64,000 nucleotides of DNA from Candidatus Gastranaerophilales bacterium (GTDB lineage Bacteria > Cyanobacteriota > Vampirovibrionia > Gastranaerophilales > Gastranaerophilaceae): NCBI GenBank assembly GCA_944326545.1, contig CALVEH010000003.1, positions 186,001 to 250,000 on the forward strand. The letters are read 5' to 3'. A program made the position numbers and the translations under genes. Of the stretch, positions 8,982 to 18,515 are shown piece after piece (position 1 is the first letter of the stretch; every line of letters starts with the position of its first letter). A model generated the notes under the pieces. The model was given only the letters and a program-made list of their open reading frames with translations, ran no database searches and had not been told where the DNA came from.

Positions 8982-10469
8982 ATGAAAGTATATTTAAACA
9001 CTACAACAAAAGCAAACTATTCTAACAATTTAAACAGGTATAACAATACAAACAAACCTTGTTTAACGTCTTTTCAAAACAGCGACAAATTAGAACTTTC
9101 AAGCAAAACTAATCCGAACCTCTCTTTTAAGGCAACTTTTTGGAAACACCTTTCTGCAGGAATTTCAGCAGGTGCAGCAAGCGGTGCCGCCATAGGTACT
9201 AAAGTCGGTGGTGTGATTGATTTAGGAACTGCAGGAGCAACTGTGGGTGTGCCTACAGCTACTGGTGCGACTGTCGGAAGTGTTATAGGCGGTGTAACAG
9301 GTGCAATTGGTGGAACAATCTCATACTTTACTAGCAAAAGCCGTGAAGAAATAAAAAAAGCCGCTGCAGAGGAAGCAGCCAAAATACAAAAAGAAAAAAA
9401 TGCACTTGAAGCAAAAGCAAAAGCTCTTGAAGAACAACAAAACATTGCAGATGCAAAAAATCAAGAAGCCTTAGAGAAAAAACAAGCTCAACTTGATGAA
9501 TTAAAAGAACAAAACAGAATTTTAGAAAAATATGCGGTCAAAAAATTTGAAGAAGCTAACGGTGTCGGTTTGGGCAGAATCGCAGGGTATTATGAAGATA
9601 AAAATCTTCTAAATGTTACTTTTATTTCACCATATAAAAAAAGCTTTAACCCAGAAACAAAATACGAATCTTACAATATTCCTAATGGTGTTTTGCTATA
9701 CGGTACTTCAGGAAACGGCAAAACAACATTAGCTGAAGGAATTATTGAAGAATTGATGAATACAACAAATACAGTGTTTTACAATTTATCAGATTTAAAA
9801 AGATCACAACTTGAGGATAAACTCTGTGAAATAAAAGAAAAAGCTCAACAAGATTGGGAAAATGACAACAAAAGAACAATTATATTTTTAGATGAATTTG
9901 ACGGTTTTGCTCCAAATCCAAGTATTTTTAAAAGAAAACTTCAAGGCGATGATACCGAAAATCCATCAAACGGCTATCTAAAAAACTTTATGAATGATTG
10001 TAATAAGTATGGTATAACCATAATTGCAACAACAAACTATCCGAGAAATATCGAAAAACCGTTCATAGACAACGATAGCAGATTTTCTGTAAGAACAGCA
10101 ATAGAACCGCCGCAAGCTGAAGATATTACACAAATTTTAAATTACTATCTTGAAGGAGTAACAGATGATACAGTTAATTTGGAAGAAATTACAGATATTT
10201 TAATCCAAAAAACAGATAAGGATAAAGCTATGTATTCTTCTTCAAAAATCGAAAAGCTTGCAGAAAAAGCAAAAGATAAAGCTAAAAAAGAAAAAAGATT
10301 TGTTTCACAGGAAGATTTATTAAAAATAGCAAATAAAACCAATCCAAATATTGATAGTGATGATATAGAAAGCTTCAAAGAGGATTTTGAATTTATAACT
10401 AATATGACTTATGAAGAATATCTTGAAGAAAAAGAAGAAAATAAACAACAAGAAAATACAGAGGAATAA
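8982..10469 (+). CDS. AAA+ ATPase with glycine-zipper and coiled coil
   Basis: 495 residues. Order: N-terminal Asn-rich segment with the SFKA motif (48-51); a Gly/Ala-rich hydrophobic glycine-zipper-like region (57-112); an Ala/Glu/Lys coiled coil (120-190); an AAA+ domain with Walker A GTSGNGKT (241-248) and Walker B IIFLDEFD (300-307); and an acidic Lys/Glu tail. The AAA fold resembles FtsH/proteasome-type unfoldases, but no protease domain follows. The glycine zipper suggests membrane contact. It is the first gene of a four-gene operon (3-base gap to the next). Function unknown; probably remodels or exports a partner protein. Confidence 0.85.
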   Translation: MKVYLNTTTKANYSNNLNRYNNTNKPCLTSFQNSDKLELSSKTNPNLSFKATFWKHLSAGISAGAASGAAIGTKVGGVIDLGTAGATVGVPTATGATVGSVIGGVTGAIGGTISYFTSKSREEIKKAAAEEAAKIQKEKNALEAKAKALEEQQNIADAKNQEALEKKQAQLDELKEQNRILEKYAVKKFEEANGVGLGRIAGYYEDKNLLNVTFISPYKKSFNPETKYESYNIPNGVLLYGTSGNGKTTLAEGIIEELMNTTNTVFYNLSDLKRSQLEDKLCEIKEKAQQDWENDNKRTIIFLDEFDGFAPNPSIFKRKLQGDDTENPSNGYLKNFMNDCNKYGITIIATTNYPRNIEKPFIDNDSRFSVRTAIEPPQAEDITQILNYYLEGVTDDTVNLEEITDILIQKTDKDKAMYSSSKIEKLAEKAKDKAKKEKRFVSQEDLLKIANKTNPNIDSDDIESFKEDFEFITNMTYEEYLEEKEENKQQENTEE

Positions 10470-10471
10470 AT

Positions 10472-11074
10472 TTGTCCACACCTGTTTATAAAGACTTTTA
10501 TAGACACTTGGCATCAGTTGATAAAACGAATTATCAACTGCCTGCTGCTGCGAAAAAAAAGCAAAAATATATTATGCCACTAACTCTTGCAGGAACAGCA
10601 GTAGGTATTATTCAACCTTCTTTAAAAGTCAGTAAAAACATAAACATGCAATACGCTGTTTTTGCAAAAGAAAAGCTAAAACAATTAATGACAGCAGAAT
10701 TTGACCAAGCACACAAGCATCAATGCATACCAAGATTCAACAAAAACCCGATTACACATATAAAACAAATCCAAAACAGCATAAAAAATTATGATGAAGA
10801 TATCTTCAGTTATCAGGAAAGTCTTTCTAAGTCAAAAAATAACATTGAACTTGAAAAAGCAATTATAAATACTCAAAAGAAAAAACTCCAACTTCAACAG
10901 TTTCTGGCTGAGTATAAATATATTTTTGAGGATATAAACTTGCAATTTAAAGCAAAAATGAATGAAAGATTTATGAAAAAAACTATTAGCGGAATTTTAA
11001 TTTGGTCTACAATTGGTACTCTTGCCGGAATTGTATTAGATAAAATAAAAGAAAAAGGCTCAACTACAAAATGA
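10472..11074 (+). CDS. Hypothetical protein with two hydrophobic segments
   Basis: 200 residues. A short hydrophobic segment near residues 32-48, a central charged helical region with coiled-coil character, and a second hydrophobic segment (about 171-187) with a GTLAGIVL core. The start is TTG at 10472, supported by AGAGGA about seven bases upstream. Its last 4 bases overlap the next gene as ATGA, so translation is coupled. No family recognised. The context suggests a membrane adaptor for the AAA proteins on either side. Confidence 0.65.
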   Translation: MSTPVYKDFYRHLASVDKTNYQLPAAAKKKQKYIMPLTLAGTAVGIIQPSLKVSKNINMQYAVFAKEKLKQLMTAEFDQAHKHQCIPRFNKNPITHIKQIQNSIKNYDEDIFSYQESLSKSKNNIELEKAIINTQKKKLQLQQFLAEYKYIFEDINLQFKAKMNERFMKKTISGILIWSTIGTLAGIVLDKIKEKGSTTK

Positions 11075-12000
11075 AAATCTGTTCAGTACAAAATACAATA
11101 AGACAATATCAACCTTCTTTGTCATTTAAAGGAAAAACCATAAATGGTCACTATTATACCGATCAAGAATACGTTGATGCGCTAAAATATAAATCATACG
11201 GACATGTCGATTATTCATACTTTGTTGACAGATATGGTTTTTTTGAATATGTCTTTACAAAAAATCCAGAAAGACACGCTAATGAAGTAAACAAGTGTAT
11301 TAATGATATTAAAGAAGAGGAAAAACAAAAAAATGCTATAAGAGAAGAAAAATTAAGAGCAATAGAAAAAGAAAAACAAGAATTATCAAAAAAAATAGAA
11401 GATATTGAAAAAAAAGAAAAAGAAAGAAAAAAAATCATAGAAAAATATGCCAACATTGATAAAAATACAGAACTATTATCGTGCGGTTTGTCGCAAGAGA
11501 ACATAGAACAACTATCTGAAGAACTTTTCCAGCCTTATGGAGAAAGTGTTGCGAATGAGGAGCAATACCCTAATACGCCTAATGGCTTACTTATACAAGG
11601 TGACGATTCAGCACAGAACGAAAAAGCTGCAAAAGCTATTGCCCGTCAAATACAACAGGAAAACACAATATCAAATGTACAACAAATAAATTTTGATGGA
11701 AATATTGAAAAATTCCAAAATGATTTAAAAAGAATAAAAACAATTGCAAGTCAAAATTACTCTCAAAAGAAAGAAATGACTGTAATATATATACCTGATT
11801 TTGATAAAATTGCACTAAAGCCTAACAAAGCTGATTACAGACCCGAATTAAACAGTTTTTTAAAAGTTTATATGTTAAATTGTGCAAAAAACGGATGCAT
11901 TTTATTGGCAACAGCCAAAGATGAAGAAAAAATAGAATCTCCGTTTTTGATAAATAATAAACGATTCGGTATCATTGTAAATTTAGAAAATGAGGATTAA
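11071..12000 (+). CDS. Degenerate AAA-type protein (pseudo-ATPase)
   Basis: 309 residues with the SFKG motif (18-21), a strong Lys/Glu coiled coil (80-125) and a C-terminal domain that aligns with the AAA+ domain of the first gene in the operon. The Walker A position reads GDDSAQNE (177-184) where the active paralog has GTSGNGKT, so the lysine and threonine are lost. Walker B reads VIYIPDFD, with Pro-Asp in place of Asp-Glu. It should not hydrolyse ATP and may be a regulatory or structural partner of the active ATPase. It overlaps the previous gene by four bases. Confidence 0.75.
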   Translation: MKICSVQNTIRQYQPSLSFKGKTINGHYYTDQEYVDALKYKSYGHVDYSYFVDRYGFFEYVFTKNPERHANEVNKCINDIKEEEKQKNAIREEKLRAIEKEKQELSKKIEDIEKKEKERKKIIEKYANIDKNTELLSCGLSQENIEQLSEELFQPYGESVANEEQYPNTPNGLLIQGDDSAQNEKAAKAIARQIQQENTISNVQQINFDGNIEKFQNDLKRIKTIASQNYSQKKEMTVIYIPDFDKIALKPNKADYRPELNSFLKVYMLNCAKNGCILLATAKDEEKIESPFLINNKRFGIIVNLENED

Positions 12001-12001
12001 G

Positions 12002-15000
12002 ATGAGAATTACCCTAAATTTAAGCCATGAAAATACCAAGGCAATAAAGAAAAAAAGCTCACTTAATTTACAACAAGTAAAAACAGTACCAATAAATTAT
12101 GTTAATACAAACAAGGTTACATTGAGCAGTTTTATATTTCCTGCAACAAAAATATCTTTTGGGCAAAATCAATTTCAACCTGATGAAGATAATGCTCTTT
12201 TTAATGAAGAAGATGCAACCAGCTTTAGCATAAAACTCTTTAACAACATAAACAAATTTTTGTCACAATATAAAAACAAAACGCCTGAATCTGAATCATT
12301 ATACCTGTTAAATCAGGATAAAAAAGACAAAGCAATTTCAACAAAAAATATAACAATAATGAATAATGCTTCTGCAAAACAAGTAAATGCAGAACTTGTA
12401 GATATGTTTAACTTTGCATCGGCAAATAAAATTCAAACAAATATGAATACATATCTTTTTGATAATTCTACTGCTGATGAAATAAAAGCAAAGAAAATTT
12501 ATCTTTCAGACAAAGCTTTTTCTTCAAAAAACGAAGCAGAGACAGTCTGGATTAAAGACAACGCAACAGCTGAAAACATTACAGCTAATAATGTTTATCA
12601 AAGGAATAACTCTAAAACTAATACAATTTTCACAAAAAACTTTTTTGCAGCAGACAATATTAACTGTGAAAATTTAACAGCCAACAACATTTTGCTTAAA
12701 AACTCTGCTAATGTTCAAAATGCAATTATAGAAGACGGAGAAGTTGTGCTGTATAACGATGCAAAAATTAATAATTTAAATACCCAAAATTCCAAAATAA
12801 TATTAAACCAAAATACATCTATTCAAAACATTACATCTGAAGATAATCTTACAATTACAGGCAACGGAACTATCGGTGACGTAGTTATAAAGGGCTCTCA
12901 TTTATTTCTAAACGGACCGATAAGGATAAACGGAAAAATTAGATTTGCAACTCCTGACGGAGTAGTAATAGCTCAAAGGGGCAAACAAAATATATTTCCT
13001 AAAATTGATTCATCAATGGTAGAAAGCGGGATACTCCAATTTTTAATCAGTGATAAAAATAATGTATATTTAGGAAACCCTGGAGATGTTTTTGCGTCAG
13101 GTTTAAGCATTCTGGGCAATAACATAGCAGAAGAAAAGAATAAAGAACAAATTCCAGTCTATTCAAAAGACAGCACTATAATCTCAGAGATTAACAATAA
13201 TCCCGAAATAAAAAGTCTTTATGTGGATTTTTATAAAGACAATCTGCAGTTATTATCAAATGATAACAAAGCAAAAGTTTTCTCTTTGTTCTGGACAAAA
13301 AATGCAAAACTGGGAGAAAAAAAGCTTGCAGACATATGGATGGAAATATTGGACAAACAACCAGAATCAATACCAGATACACAAAAAACTTATAAAATAA
13401 ACAATCTTACTGATGGTGAAAGAAAACTTTTATTAGAAAAAACGACCCTTTACTGGTTCAAAAACATTTTGCCTCAAATAATAAAAGAACAAAATTTTAA
13501 TGATTTTGATTGTTACAAACAAAATTTGGATACAATTGAAAAATTGTTAGATAATTTAGAGCAAAATAAAGAAAATATCCCAAAGATCTTGAGCGATAAC
13601 AAAATTTTGTATGAAAAACTCAATTCACTACAACTTGATAACCAATCTCTTTTTGACTTTTGGTTAAAAAACGATAATCCAAAATTTACTCAGGATATAA
13701 AAACAGAAAGATTAAAAAAACAGCATTTGAATGAACTTCTGGCAAGTAAACACAGACGCAAAAAAATTATTAATATAACTCAAGACGAACTAAAAAATCA
13801 AAAGAACTTTATAAAATCTTATGAATTTGCCTGTGATGATTTGATTAAAAACGAACCTGAACTTGATAAATTACAGCAAAAATTGCTTGAAAAGTACAAA
13901 AACAGCAAAGTGTTCTACCAAATTATTTCAGAAACATCAAATAAAACAAATGATACAAAAAAAATAGAAATTGAAATAATAAAAATCTTGCAATCTTTAA
14001 CTAATGAATACAGACAATTATCTATTGATGCAAGAAAAAACATATTCGACAAGACCTTGAATGTAGCACATGTAATAACTGCAAAACCTAATACAGAGTT
14101 AGACAACTACGTAAACTTTGTATTCACAGCTCTATCACAAAATGTCCACACAATGCCAAAAAAAGATCTGTTTGATTTTATAAATGATACCAATGCATTC
14201 AAAAACTTTGTAAGCAAAAATTCTGCATATTTTAGTGACTATTGGCTGGATATGGTAAAAAACGCATATCGGTTTTATGACACAAAAATGCTTGATATGA
14301 TTACAAAAAACAATCTTAAATTGTTATATTCAAATGAACAAAATAAAAAAAATGCCTCAAATAAAATTGTAAAATTTATAAACACTCTACAAAAAAATTC
14401 AGCTGATACAATAGAACAAAAAGAATTTATATCTCGTTTTAAAGATAATATCAATTTTGAAAAATTGATGAATAATACTGGCATAGAACAGAAAAAAGCA
14501 CTAACTGAATTGTTAATGACAGAAGTTATAAACGAAAACTTATATCTAAATCGTCTTAACTCTTACCCACAAAGTATTACAACGGATTCAGTAAAAGAAA
14601 ACTTGGATTTAACTGACAAATACCTTGTTCTGATAGACAAAGACTATTCAGACATGTCTATTCAAGAAAAATACAAAACTATTTCAAAAGTACCTGATGA
14701 AGAATTCAGATTAATGAACAGATTAATTTTTAATGATTGGAAAAAACACGAACTTCAAAATCTTTTAAATAATAAGTTTGTATTAATGCAGCTTGAATAT
14801 AATGCAAATGCCCAAAGTAAAAATATAAAAGATAATTTAGAAACAATAAATAGCAACCTTAACAATATAAGAATAAATATTGCAGGTCAAAATTATACTT
14901 TACAGGAAATGGCCGCAAACCTAGATACTCTTGTTAATATAAGTCAAAAATCTTTTAAGGAACTATATTTCATAGGTGAAAATATTGAGGCTATAAACAG

Positions 15001-15388
15001 TAATACACAGAGCATAAAAGCAAACACAAGAGCAGTTTTGTATGCAACCATGCAAAACTCAAAATTTAGAGATCCTGAATTGTCTAAAACAATTGAAGAA
15101 CTGCTTCCTGTTGTAGAAAGAGGTTCTTTTTCTGACTTTTTATCAGAGGTTGAAAAAAAATACCAAAAAATAAAAGATGAAAAAAAGAAAAAAGAACTGA
15201 AACAAATTGCAAATCTTGCAATGCTTGCAGCATCCGCTTCCTGTATTGGATATATTGATCCATCATTTATAACAGGTTTTTTAGGCGGTGGAGACATTAT
15301 CACTCATGCAATTTCAGCAATAAAACCAATAGCAGACACACTAAAACATGTCGCTATTTTCAAAGCTGCAACAACAGGAATGAAATAA
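12002..15388 (+). CDS. Large protein with beta-helix-like region and helical C-terminal half
   Basis: About 1129 residues. The ISFGQ motif is at 51-55. Residues about 100-320 form short repeated strands rich in Asn, Ile, Ala and Thr (units such as ENLTANNILLKNSA) ending in a smooth IRINGKIRF strand. This looks like a beta-helix or bactofilin-like solenoid. The remaining 800 residues are Lys/Asn/Glu-rich helices with a Gly-rich hydrophobic patch near the C terminus (GFLGGG). ATG at 12002 is preferred over 11990, since GAGGA lies just before it. It is last in the AAA operon and is the likely client or structural partner. Confidence 0.7.
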   Translation: MRITLNLSHENTKAIKKKSSLNLQQVKTVPINYVNTNKVTLSSFIFPATKISFGQNQFQPDEDNALFNEEDATSFSIKLFNNINKFLSQYKNKTPESESLYLLNQDKKDKAISTKNITIMNNASAKQVNAELVDMFNFASANKIQTNMNTYLFDNSTADEIKAKKIYLSDKAFSSKNEAETVWIKDNATAENITANNVYQRNNSKTNTIFTKNFFAADNINCENLTANNILLKNSANVQNAIIEDGEVVLYNDAKINNLNTQNSKIILNQNTSIQNITSEDNLTITGNGTIGDVVIKGSHLFLNGPIRINGKIRFATPDGVVIAQRGKQNIFPKIDSSMVESGILQFLISDKNNVYLGNPGDVFASGLSILGNNIAEEKNKEQIPVYSKDSTIISEINNNPEIKSLYVDFYKDNLQLLSNDNKAKVFSLFWTKNAKLGEKKLADIWMEILDKQPESIPDTQKTYKINNLTDGERKLLLEKTTLYWFKNILPQIIKEQNFNDFDCYKQNLDTIEKLLDNLEQNKENIPKILSDNKILYEKLNSLQLDNQSLFDFWLKNDNPKFTQDIKTERLKKQHLNELLASKHRRKKIINITQDELKNQKNFIKSYEFACDDLIKNEPELDKLQQKLLEKYKNSKVFYQIISETSNKTNDTKKIEIEIIKILQSLTNEYRQLSIDARKNIFDKTLNVAHVITAKPNTELDNYVNFVFTALSQNVHTMPKKDLFDFINDTNAFKNFVSKNSAYFSDYWLDMVKNAYRFYDTKMLDMITKNNLKLLYSNEQNKKNASNKIVKFINTLQKNSADTIEQKEFISRFKDNINFEKLMNNTGIEQKKALTELLMTEVINENLYLNRLNSYPQSITTDSVKENLDLTDKYLVLIDKDYSDMSIQEKYKTISKVPDEEFRLMNRLIFNDWKKHELQNLLNNKFVLMQLEYNANAQSKNIKDNLETINSNLNNIRINIAGQNYTLQEMAANLDTLVNISQKSFKELYFIGENIEAINSNTQSIKANTRAVLYATMQNSKFRDPELSKTIEELLPVVERGSFSDFLSEVEKKYQKIKDEKKKKELKQIANLAMLAASASCIGYIDPSFITGFLGGGDIITHAISAIKPIADTLKHVAIFKAATTGMK

Positions 15389-15397
15389 AAATTTTAA

Positions 15398-16000
15398 CTA
15401 ACACAAAGCAAACATAGAGTTATTTAAGAAAGCTACCTCAGGCTTTTCTATATCAAGATATCCTAAATTTACAGAAGTTTGCTTCAGGTCTGTAAGCATA
15501 TTTGTGTTGTCTTTAATATATATTTTTAAATCATCGCTAAATTTTGATTTGAAAAATTTATTTATATTATTGATACAGTCAAAAACATTTGTATTGGCTT
15601 GAAAAAGTAAAACATCAGGCATCATTACAGGTCTGTAATAAGGTGACGAAACAGTTGCTATTGAATTTTGTTTTTTTTGTTCAAGTGTAGATACTATTGT
15701 AGTCAGTTTTTTAAAATCGTGCGGGGTATTGAAATATTTACTTTCTGCCAATTCTCTAAATGCAGGAGTTTTGATATATTTTTGTACATAATACGCCTGA
15801 TTTGATCCATCTAGACAATCTTGAACCGCTACCAATTTTGCGTATTCCTTTTGTTGAAGTAAATTTGTCTCGGTTCTCTCATTATAAGAACCAATATTTA
15901 AACTTTTAAGCAAGTTATCAATCGGATTTGGCAATTGCTGTACAGGTGTCATTATATAATTAGTTTTAAATTTATGCATTTGAATTGTTTGTGTCAGCAT
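15398..16000 (-). CDS. Hypothetical protein, partner of the HExxH protein
   Basis: 200 residues, mostly helical, without a signal peptide, membrane helix or recognised motif. Only one base separates it from the upstream metallopeptidase-like gene, so the two form a pair. It converges on the 1129-residue gene with a 9-base gap. Possible roles as chaperone or inhibitor of the peptidase are guesses. Confidence 0.6.
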   Translation of the reverse strand: MLTQTIQMHKFKTNYIMTPVQQLPNPIDNLLKSLNIGSYNERTETNLLQQKEYAKLVAVQDCLDGSNQAYYVQKYIKTPAFRELAESKYFNTPHDFKKLTTIVSTLEQKKQNSIATVSSPYYRPVMMPDVLLFQANTNVFDCINNINKFFKSKFSDDLKIYIKDNTNMLTDLKQTSVNLGYLDIEKPEVAFLNNSMFALC

Positions 16001-16001
16001 A

Positions 16002-16889
16002 TTAACCTCCTGCTATATTATACCAGGCATTGTTAACAAGATCAGCCAATTTTTTATCATGTTTCCCTTCCTGATAAAAAGGATTTTGTGTAACTTTCAG
16101 CGTGTCAGGATCTAAAACATCTATAACCTCTTTTGTTATAGTTTCTGCAATAAGTTCAAATGGATTTCCTCCTTGTATGGAACCAGAGCGTAGTCTTCTG
16201 CCTGCAGCATATTCACTGATCTCTTTTTTTATTATTTCCCTTTGTTGCGGAGTATATCTTGAAGATTGCATTTGTTTTAGGTGTTCTATTCCTGAAACAT
16301 AAGGATTAGGGTCATAATATGCCCCATTAAACGTATTGTATCTTTGCAATGTTTTGGTGCATGTTCCGTCATATCCAAATACTTTATATAACAAATCGTT
16401 ATGAATATTGTGAACCCATTCATGCATTATTGTATGAAGAAAATGATTTGTTGAATTAAATCCTGAACGATGTTGAGACTCGGCCAGTACATCCATTTCT
16501 GCCAAAGTTTTCATTTTTTCATTATTGTAAAATATAGATCTGGATTCATATATACCTTTGCCTGAAATAATTCTTTCTGAATCTGGCAAGCAAAAACCGA
16601 GACAACCTGTATTATTATAATCAATCAAGTCCCAATCGTGGTACACTGTCAAACTTGGAGGCTTTGCTCCAAAAGGTAATTTGTATTTAGTAGTTAATGT
16701 TTCAAAAATATCATTAACAATACCGCAACAATATGCAATGGCTCGGTTGTTTTTAAAATCTGCATTAACGCCTTGTTTTTGAAACAATTTCTCTATACTT
16801 GCAGCAGAGTACTGTGCTGCTTGAATTTTTATTGTTTGTGTCAGACCAGCTTTAAATGAAATTCTTTGCGGATTATTTTTTATTTTCAC
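16002..16889 (-). CDS. HExxH metallopeptidase-like protein with SFKA motif
   Basis: 295 residues. The SFKA motif is at 11-14. HEWVH at 156-160 is a standard zinc-binding HExxH, set in a helix (LHTIMHEWVHNIHND). A downstream NPFELIAET (E245 and E249) supplies a plausible third ligand, as in many Glu-zincins. There is no classical signal peptide, so export would have to use another route, perhaps linked to the SFKA tag. Substrate unknown. Confidence 0.7.
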   Translation of the reverse strand: MKIKNNPQRISFKAGLTQTIKIQAAQYSAASIEKLFQKQGVNADFKNNRAIAYCCGIVNDIFETLTTKYKLPFGAKPPSLTVYHDWDLIDYNNTGCLGFCLPDSERIISGKGIYESRSIFYNNEKMKTLAEMDVLAESQHRSGFNSTNHFLHTIMHEWVHNIHNDLLYKVFGYDGTCTKTLQRYNTFNGAYYDPNPYVSGIEHLKQMQSSRYTPQQREIIKKEISEYAAGRRLRSGSIQGGNPFELIAETITKEVIDVLDPDTLKVTQNPFYQEGKHDKKLADLVNNAWYNIAGG

Positions 16890-17038
16890 TTTAATTCCTC
16901 TGATATTTTAAGTTGAAAAAAAATAATTTTTGCGGATATTTTGTATTAATTTTAACAATTGTTAAAATTAATACAATAAAATAACAAATTTAAAAAATTT
17001 TAAATATTATACAAGTAGTATTAGAAGAGAGGCGGAAT

Positions 17039-17542
17039 ATGATAAAAGCAATTTCTTTGGTAACGAATTATGGATTAACTAAAACGACATCAAAAAAAAC
17101 TATTCAGCACAAATCAAATTATCAACAATCACAGATTTCTTTTTCCGGAATAATGGATAACCCTGAAGCAAAACGAGTTACAGATGCAAACGGAAATACA
17201 TACATAATTGAGTCTGGAGGCACTCTTGTAATACATAATAGTGACAAAGAAAACAAAAGAGGAGTTCAAAATACACTAACAGGTGCAGGTGTTGGGGCAG
17301 CTGGTACTTCCGTAGTTAACAAAAAAGTAAACCAGAATAATACTCACGGGCAAGCCACAGACCAAGATGACAAAACACCTCACGAATATACCAAAAATGA
17401 AACAGATAAATTTGACGATATTAAAAATACTGATTCTTCAGATGATATAAAAGATGAGTCAGATTATGATCTTGATACAGACTATGATGATGACGATGAT
17501 GATTCTATTTTTGACGATTCACATCCGATTTATGAATTCTAA
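17039..17542 (+). CDS. Hypothetical SFSG-tagged protein with Asp-rich tail
   Basis: 167 residues. It has an N-terminal basic/Asn-rich segment with ISFSG at 33-37, a short glycine-rich stretch (GAGVGAAGTS) and a very acidic Asp/Ser/Lys tail that includes a run of five Asp. No domain recognised. GAGAGG precedes the ATG closely. The tag links it to the other SFK-type proteins nearby. Confidence 0.6.
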   Translation: MIKAISLVTNYGLTKTTSKKTIQHKSNYQQSQISFSGIMDNPEAKRVTDANGNTYIIESGGTLVIHNSDKENKRGVQNTLTGAGVGAAGTSVVNKKVNQNNTHGQATDQDDKTPHEYTKNETDKFDDIKNTDSSDDIKDESDYDLDTDYDDDDDDSIFDDSHPIYEF

Positions 17543-17663
17543 ACCTTACCTTTTAAAATTATTTACTAAAAAATTTAAAACATCACAAAAATCTTGAAAT
17601 AGCTAAAAAAGCAAATGAAACATTGAAAAATATTTTTAACAAATAACAAAATTACGGCAATTC

Positions 17664-17706
17664 AGAATAGGAACAATGATAAAAACCTTGTTCCTGTTCT
17701 TTTTTT
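17664..17706 (+). terminator. Rho-independent terminator
   Basis: A 13-bp stem with one mismatch (AGAATAGGAACAA at 17664-17676 against TTGTTCCTGTTCT at 17688-17700) continues into a T run to 17706. It probably serves the gene ending at 17542. Confidence 0.75.
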
Positions 17707-17824
17707 ATCTGTACAAAGTATATAAAGCAGATCACTTACAAGCTTTTTAAGTTCTTCTTGCCTTTCATAGTCAACTTTTTGTGCTTTATTTGTGTTTTTT
17801 ATTTCTTTGATAGAGAATGACTTT

Positions 17825-17945
17825 TTTTTGACTTTTTAGGATTTTTTATTAATTAAAGCAAAACTCTCTTTTAGTTAATAAAAAGAGTTATTTCCTATAA
17901 CATAGATGTAATTGGTATTTTGGCTTAATAGCCAGAGGTTATCTT
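17825..17945 (+). repeat. Dispersed flank repeat, copy 2
   Basis: Closely resembles 8465-8575. The shared landmarks are TTAATTAAAGCAAAACTC, TAATAAAAAGAGT and CCTATAACATAGAT. With copy 1 it brackets the 9-kb block that holds the AAA operon. Confidence 0.6.
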
Positions 17946-18131
17946 TCGCTTACTTGAGAAAAAGGATGTTACAAATTTATGTCTAAAAAAAAGAAAATAC
18001 AAATAAGAGTATTTAGAACATTTTTACATATTCACAATCAAGTAAAAATATATTATTAGGCATATTAGGTCTAATTATGTACCCTATATTTTAAAATTTG
18101 AATATTTATTAGAGTAGTCATTAAATTAAGT

Positions 18132-18240
18132 GTGTCAGATTGCTAAGAACACTTTGAAAACAGCTGATATAATTGCAAGACAGTGAAATACATACACGTA
18201 TGCAATATACTAAAATGGGAAAATCTTTGGGCATTTTTCG
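18132..18240 (+). pseudogene. Decayed coding remnant, copy A1
   Basis: About 65-70 percent identical by eye to 20059-20172. A shared frame begins with the peptide KNTLKxxDI, and a second frame carries KMGKxLxI, with stops and shifts between. Both copies look like the same 3' gene end after decay. The original gene is not recognised; an integrase tail is possible. Confidence 0.35.
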
Positions 18241-18515
18241 TTTGTCGTATATCGAAATTTTACAAATAACCACGTGGTTTTTACTTTTTATATGTGTATA
18301 TATTGCTATTAGAATATGCTTTAGCTATTTTAAGTTAATCTAATCCAAGTAAATTAAGAGATTTCTGCTACTTCATTATCTTGGATTATTTTTACGTAAC
18401 AAAAGAACCCTTTTTATAGTACTTAATTATACTAATAATAAAAGATTTGCTTTTGTATGCTTATGATTGGCATAATTGATAAATAAATTTATATTTGTGA
18501 TTACGATTAGAATTT

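Larger units (their letters stand above)
17543..18515. other. Non-coding stretch with terminator, repeat and gene debris
   Basis: No complete gene. It contains a terminator (17664-17706), a copy of the dispersed flank repeat (17825-17945) and a decayed coding segment (18132-18240). Short open stretches without start codons at 17580-17646 on the plus strand and about 17690-17850 on the minus strand have protein-like composition and may be scraps of lost genes. Confidence 0.5.

Noticed and set aside
9074-9445. Antisense open frame of 123 codons inside the AAA+ gene
   Set aside because: It mirrors the Ala/Gly/Glu-rich coding strand and has no ribosome site; a shadow of biased codon use.
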